64,000 nucleotides of DNA. Source: Trichuris trichiura (taxonomy: Eukaryota > Nematoda > Enoplea > Trichinellida > Trichuridae). The translations under genes and the position numbers were made by a program. Of the stretch, positions 60,701 through 64,000 are shown one piece after another. The notes below the pieces were generated by a model that worked only from the letters and a program-made list of their open reading frames with translations, searched no databases and was not told the DNA's origin. Where the stretch lies: assembly GCA_037903355.1 (NCBI GenBank), contig JBAJFE010000011.1, positions 310,001 to 374,000 on the forward strand, given 5' to 3'. Position 1 is the first letter of the stretch; each line of letters begins with the position of its first letter.

Positions 60701-61555
60701 GCTAATCCAGCGGACACTTAGGTGATTACCGACCGGCTTCCGCTGCGTTAATGAGTTCACCGGACCGGCGGTTTCGTGTTCTCTATTGGTTCGCAAAATA
60801 ATGACAAATAACAAAGTTGGCTAACACGCTTGTCTCCGCTTATCCGACATATCTCACCTGGCGCGTGTACTCCTTTGCTCATAAAAGAACCATGGGCGCA
60901 TGCTGCGACTTTTTGTTCACAACCTTAAGCTGGTCGGCGTTGACGCGTAAAGCAATCCGTATTTTGCTAAAGTGAGGTGTCGAACCGTAAGGTGAACATG
61001 CAGTCATCTCCGCCCATACTATTTCTCCTCTCCAAAAATGGGTACGTCGAAAGAGAGGGAGAGAAAAAGAGCATACTGTAAACACAAGGCGGTAGGGTAC
61101 CAGAGAATTCGTCAGCCGTGGAGGGGTTGGCATGTTTTGGCAGCGCGCTGAGAGCAGATTGACAGGAAGCCTTCAGCAGCGATGAAACCCATCGCTTCTT
61201 CTTCACCTGTTAAAGTTGAGAAATTGGTGACATCCGTTTGTTAATCTGGTTCACTTGCCTTGACGCTCTTTGTTCACCAAGCGCGGCGGGTACACATACA
61301 CACAGCGCAATGGAATGCTGAATTGGCTAAGCAATTTCAGTTGAAGAAAAGAAGGATGACAAGATTTTTCGGCGCAAATATTTATGCATATTCATCCCGA
61401 AGAGCCGACGACGTTTTGCGCTTCGAACAATTGCTTCGCGGATTAACTTTTAATAATAATGAAGAACACAACAACTTGTTTTTTTTGCAACCACTGCGGC
61501 TGAAGTGCACGCACACGACCGACTGTTCAGTGAATGGAAACGTTGCCTTCTTTGG
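57729..61555. other. Convergent intergenic region before FOXG
   Basis: No gene supported. ORFs at 59021-59218, 59360-59803 (+) and 60003-60333 (both strands) show no domain or splicing pattern. Confidence 0.5.
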
Positions 61556-62698
61556 TCAAAAGTATGGTTTTAAGGGCGATCGACTCTGCTGCTGTATATG
61601 ACGTAATTCAATGTCGGAAAACGGATGCCCAAATGCCGAAGGGGCGTGATAGCCGCCGCCGCTGGCAGCCGCGGCTGCAGCGGCGGCGGCGGCCAACGTA
61701 AATTTTGCCTGCTCGTTACGCAATTGCTGCTGCGTAACAATGGCCAAACTTGTCTTCAAGTCGGGAATTGTTGGCCATTGAAGTTGAGGTTGCAACAAAT
61801 GAATGCTTGAAGAAGAGCTTGTCGCTGGAGTACTTGTGACATTGGGTCCTTGAAGCGACGGTCTCCAGCAGATGCCGCTTTGTCCGTCGTCGACCATATT
61901 GGTCAACGGTATTAACTGTCCTGGCGACTGGCTGTTCATTGCGAGTGCGTCGTCGGCCAAATTTGGGTACGTCAAAGTAAACAGACGAGGATCAACGGAA
62001 GTGATTCCTAAAGCTGCTCCTCCGCAAGGCGTCACAGCTGGTCCCAATCCAAGAAGTCGATTAGCAAAATGGAACCTCAACGCCTCAAGACGAATTCTGT
62101 GCGCCGTGTTCCTGCGTCGCAACTTCCCAGTGCTACTTCCAATGAATGCGTCCTCACAAGACGGATCCACCATCCAATAGTTGCCCTTACCAGGGTCATC
62201 GTAATGGCGTGGTACCTTGATGAAGCATTTGTTCAAGCTTAAGTTGTGCCGAATGCTATTTTGCCAGCCTTGCTTGTTTTCCCTGTAATAAGGGAAATTC
62301 TTGATGATAAATTCATATATGCCGCTGAGGGTAAGCCTTTTCTCGGGGCTTTGACGAATGGCCATCATGATAAGAGCATTGTAGCTGAACGGCGGCTTTT
62401 CGCATTTGCTTTCCGCGCTTTCTTGTCTGCTTGGAGAATCGTCATTCGACTTGAGGGTTTCACTGGTTTTCTGTTCAATCTCCACCGGTTGGTCAGGACC
62501 ACTGTTGTTCCCGCCGCTGCTGCTGCTGCATGGCGCTGGTGGATCGCTGACCTCAACAGGTCTTCTCTCTTCATTTGTACTTTTTGACGACATGTCGCTG
62601 CTGTAGCAGCATTCCTTAGCGGCCACAATTTCGGGAAACATACTGCAAATGTCGAAACGTCGTCCCCTGAGCTTTACCTTGTTGCCACCTTGTTCCAT
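61556..62698 (-). CDS. fkh-2: FOXG-type forkhead transcription factor
   Basis: Single-exon ORF of 380 aa from ATG 62698 (an earlier in-frame GTG at 62722 is not used). The forkhead domain (about residues 100-195) reads [20 protein letters not shown] and on through [20 protein letters not shown] and [11 protein letters not shown], then GKLRRR, close to FOXG1 and Drosophila sloppy-paired; C. elegans FKH-2 is the likely counterpart. Near the N-terminus, [13 protein letters not shown] aligns with the FOXG1 eh1-like Groucho-binding motif SFSINSLVPEAV. The middle is Ser- and acid-rich. The C-terminus has a poly-Ala run and a Gly patch (around 61660-61700). The protein is a nuclear regulator; the FOXG group predicts a role in head or neural patterning. 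Confidence 0.92.
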   Translation of the reverse strand: MEQGGNKVKLRGRRFDICSMFPEIVAAKECCYSSDMSSKSTNEERRPVEVSDPPAPCSSSSGGNNSGPDQPVEIEQKTSETLKSNDDSPSRQESAESKCEKPPFSYNALIMMAIRQSPEKRLTLSGIYEFIIKNFPYYRENKQGWQNSIRHNLSLNKCFIKVPRHYDDPGKGNYWMVDPSCEDAFIGSSTGKLRRRNTAHRIRLEALRFHFANRLLGLGPAVTPCGGAALGITSVDPRLFTLTYPNLADDALAMNSQSPGQLIPLTNMVDDGQSGICWRPSLQGPNVTSTPATSSSSSIHLLQPQLQWPTIPDLKTSLAIVTQQQLRNEQAKFTLAAAAAAAAAASGGGYHAPSAFGHPFSDIELRHIQQQSRSPLKPYF

Positions 62699-64000
62699 GT
62701 TGATAAGCCGCTGCTTGTGCACAGCGACAAGTCGGGACTGTTGGTGGCCAATTCTGGATAAAAGAAGCGTGTTGCCAAAATCTGCAAGTGAAATGACAAG
62801 TCGTCAGCCTTTGCCAATTGGTCGACCTGTCGGCAAGACCTGAAATGAAACCAATGAATGCCGAGCACGTTGGCCCCCTTTGCTTGTCTCGGCCAAAGCG
62901 GTGCGCCATCTGTTGTTGGTCGGCGTCATCATGCCAACATGGCGTGTACGGTAATGAAGTGGCTAGTAGTATTTATCGTTGTTGGAATCAGCGATTACGA
63001 GTCGTTTGCAAACAGGTCCCCTTCCGGTGGTGGCACGATTCGATTGGTTGTTTGAACGGTGGCAACAATCGTCCATTCTTGGACAGCCACTTAGCTCGGT
63101 TGCTCCTATTACCGTCGGAACCGGTGGTCCACCCATTGAGGACGAAAAAAAGTCAATCGACATGGGACAACGACTTGCCGTCGCGGCCAACAAAATTTAA
63201 CGACCACTTTTTCCCATCGACGGCCAAAATGGTTCAGCCCGTTCTATCCTTTCGAAGCGCAACGATGGTCAGACTGCTCGTTGCTTTAGGCTATTGCAGC
63301 AGCCGTTTCAACTGACCAAAGCAGTAAGGCTGCACTGGCTGAGCAGATTGTCAAAAAGGAGCAAACTTAAAGGAGAGACCATTTGCCGACACTAAATGGG
63401 TCAATTTCTTTTGTCCTCTCAGTTTACTGTAAAGGATACATCCCGCTTGGCTGATGCGCAACAAATGAGCGATTTTTAAAAGAATGGGCACTACTCTTTC
63501 TTTCTTATTTGGTATGCTCAATGAATTTGCCACTTCTGCCACTCGGTACGCCCACACAACTTGTAAAGACGTTACGATCGGAGGATCTTTTTTCATACGC
63601 GCCGAGTGCCAGCTGTTGAGCCTGTAGATGGGATATTGTCTAGCAACGTAAGCGCGGTTATTTTTCAAATTAAGTTCTTTACCTGAGAAAGCTCATTAAC
63701 AAAATATTTCTAAGTTATGGGAATTTGTGAAAGTATAATGACCATCTCACCTTTGGTTTCCAAAGTGTCAAGATCGTGGGACAACTTGTTCAGCACCGAG
63801 GATCCCTAGGCAATCTCTATTTCTCTTTCTTCTTTTCTTGCGCACGCTCGCTCTGCGAGTTTGTTCAGGAAATGACGTATTTCTCTCTTTCTCTTTCTAT
63901 ACAAGCTCGTCTAAGAACGAGGTGCAAAGAAGCAATATTTGTTGCTGTTTATTACGACTCAATTCATCACCGGAACGCGCAACAAGCGTTGACAGGAACA
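62699..64000. other. Upstream region of FOXG
   Basis: Presumed promoter and 5' UTR of the FOXG gene. ORFs on both strands (62818-63315 +, 63351-63668 -) lack recognisable features. Polypyrimidine CTTT-type tracts lie at about 63817-63840 and 63880-63900. Confidence 0.45.

Overview
The window looks like nuclear DNA from a nematode, most likely a clade I (Trichuris-like) worm. The support is: many spliced genes with introns of about 46-65 nt, a PITX/UNC-30 homeobox exon, an AKT gene, a FOXG gene with invertebrate-type tails, a secreted multi-WAP protein of the kind expanded in whipworms, and short TTAGGC-type repeats. The species is an inference. No bacterial, CRISPR or operon signals are present.

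Layout, left to right. 1-913 (+): last exon of a PITX-type homeobox gene. 1315-2274 (-): single-exon type II membrane protein with an ADAMTS-like Cys-rich module. 4281-6915 (+): DNA primase large subunit, 5' end unresolved. 8119-8433 (-): doubtful two-TM ORF. 8826-8976 (+): decayed inverted copy of part of the next gene. 9582-11679 (-): Ser-rich protein, unrecognised, 5' incomplete. 11.7-21.8 kb: gene-poor. 21850-23367 (-): DGAT1 acyltransferase with a 35-bp tandem duplication that breaks its frame. 26843-31107 (+): complete 10-exon AKT kinase. 32906-34449 (-): secreted protein with seven six-cysteine WAP domains, one per exon. 37492-39963, 43139-45409 and 52030-54345 (+): three tandem SLC22-type transporters with the same ten-exon structure. 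48.6-49.45 kb (-): Penelope-like retroelement remnant with a foldback and a hammerhead-like core, lying between the second and third transporter. 50247-50495: MITE-like element. 57131-57728 (+): two-exon Cys-rich single-pass protein, Shisa-like. 61556-62698 (-): FOXG-type forkhead gene.

The genes do not form one pathway. Several are housekeeping or developmental genes (primase, AKT, DGAT1, PITX, FOXG). The WAP protein and the three transporters look like local, rapidly duplicating gene families. Exon boundaries were worked out by hand from splice sites, reading phase and family alignment from memory. They add up in frame for AKT (507 aa), the WAP protein (375 aa) and transporters A and B (512 and 521 aa). 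Transporter C gives 525 aa only if a non-AG acceptor is accepted. DGAT1 gives 478 aa only if one copy of the 35-bp duplication is ignored.
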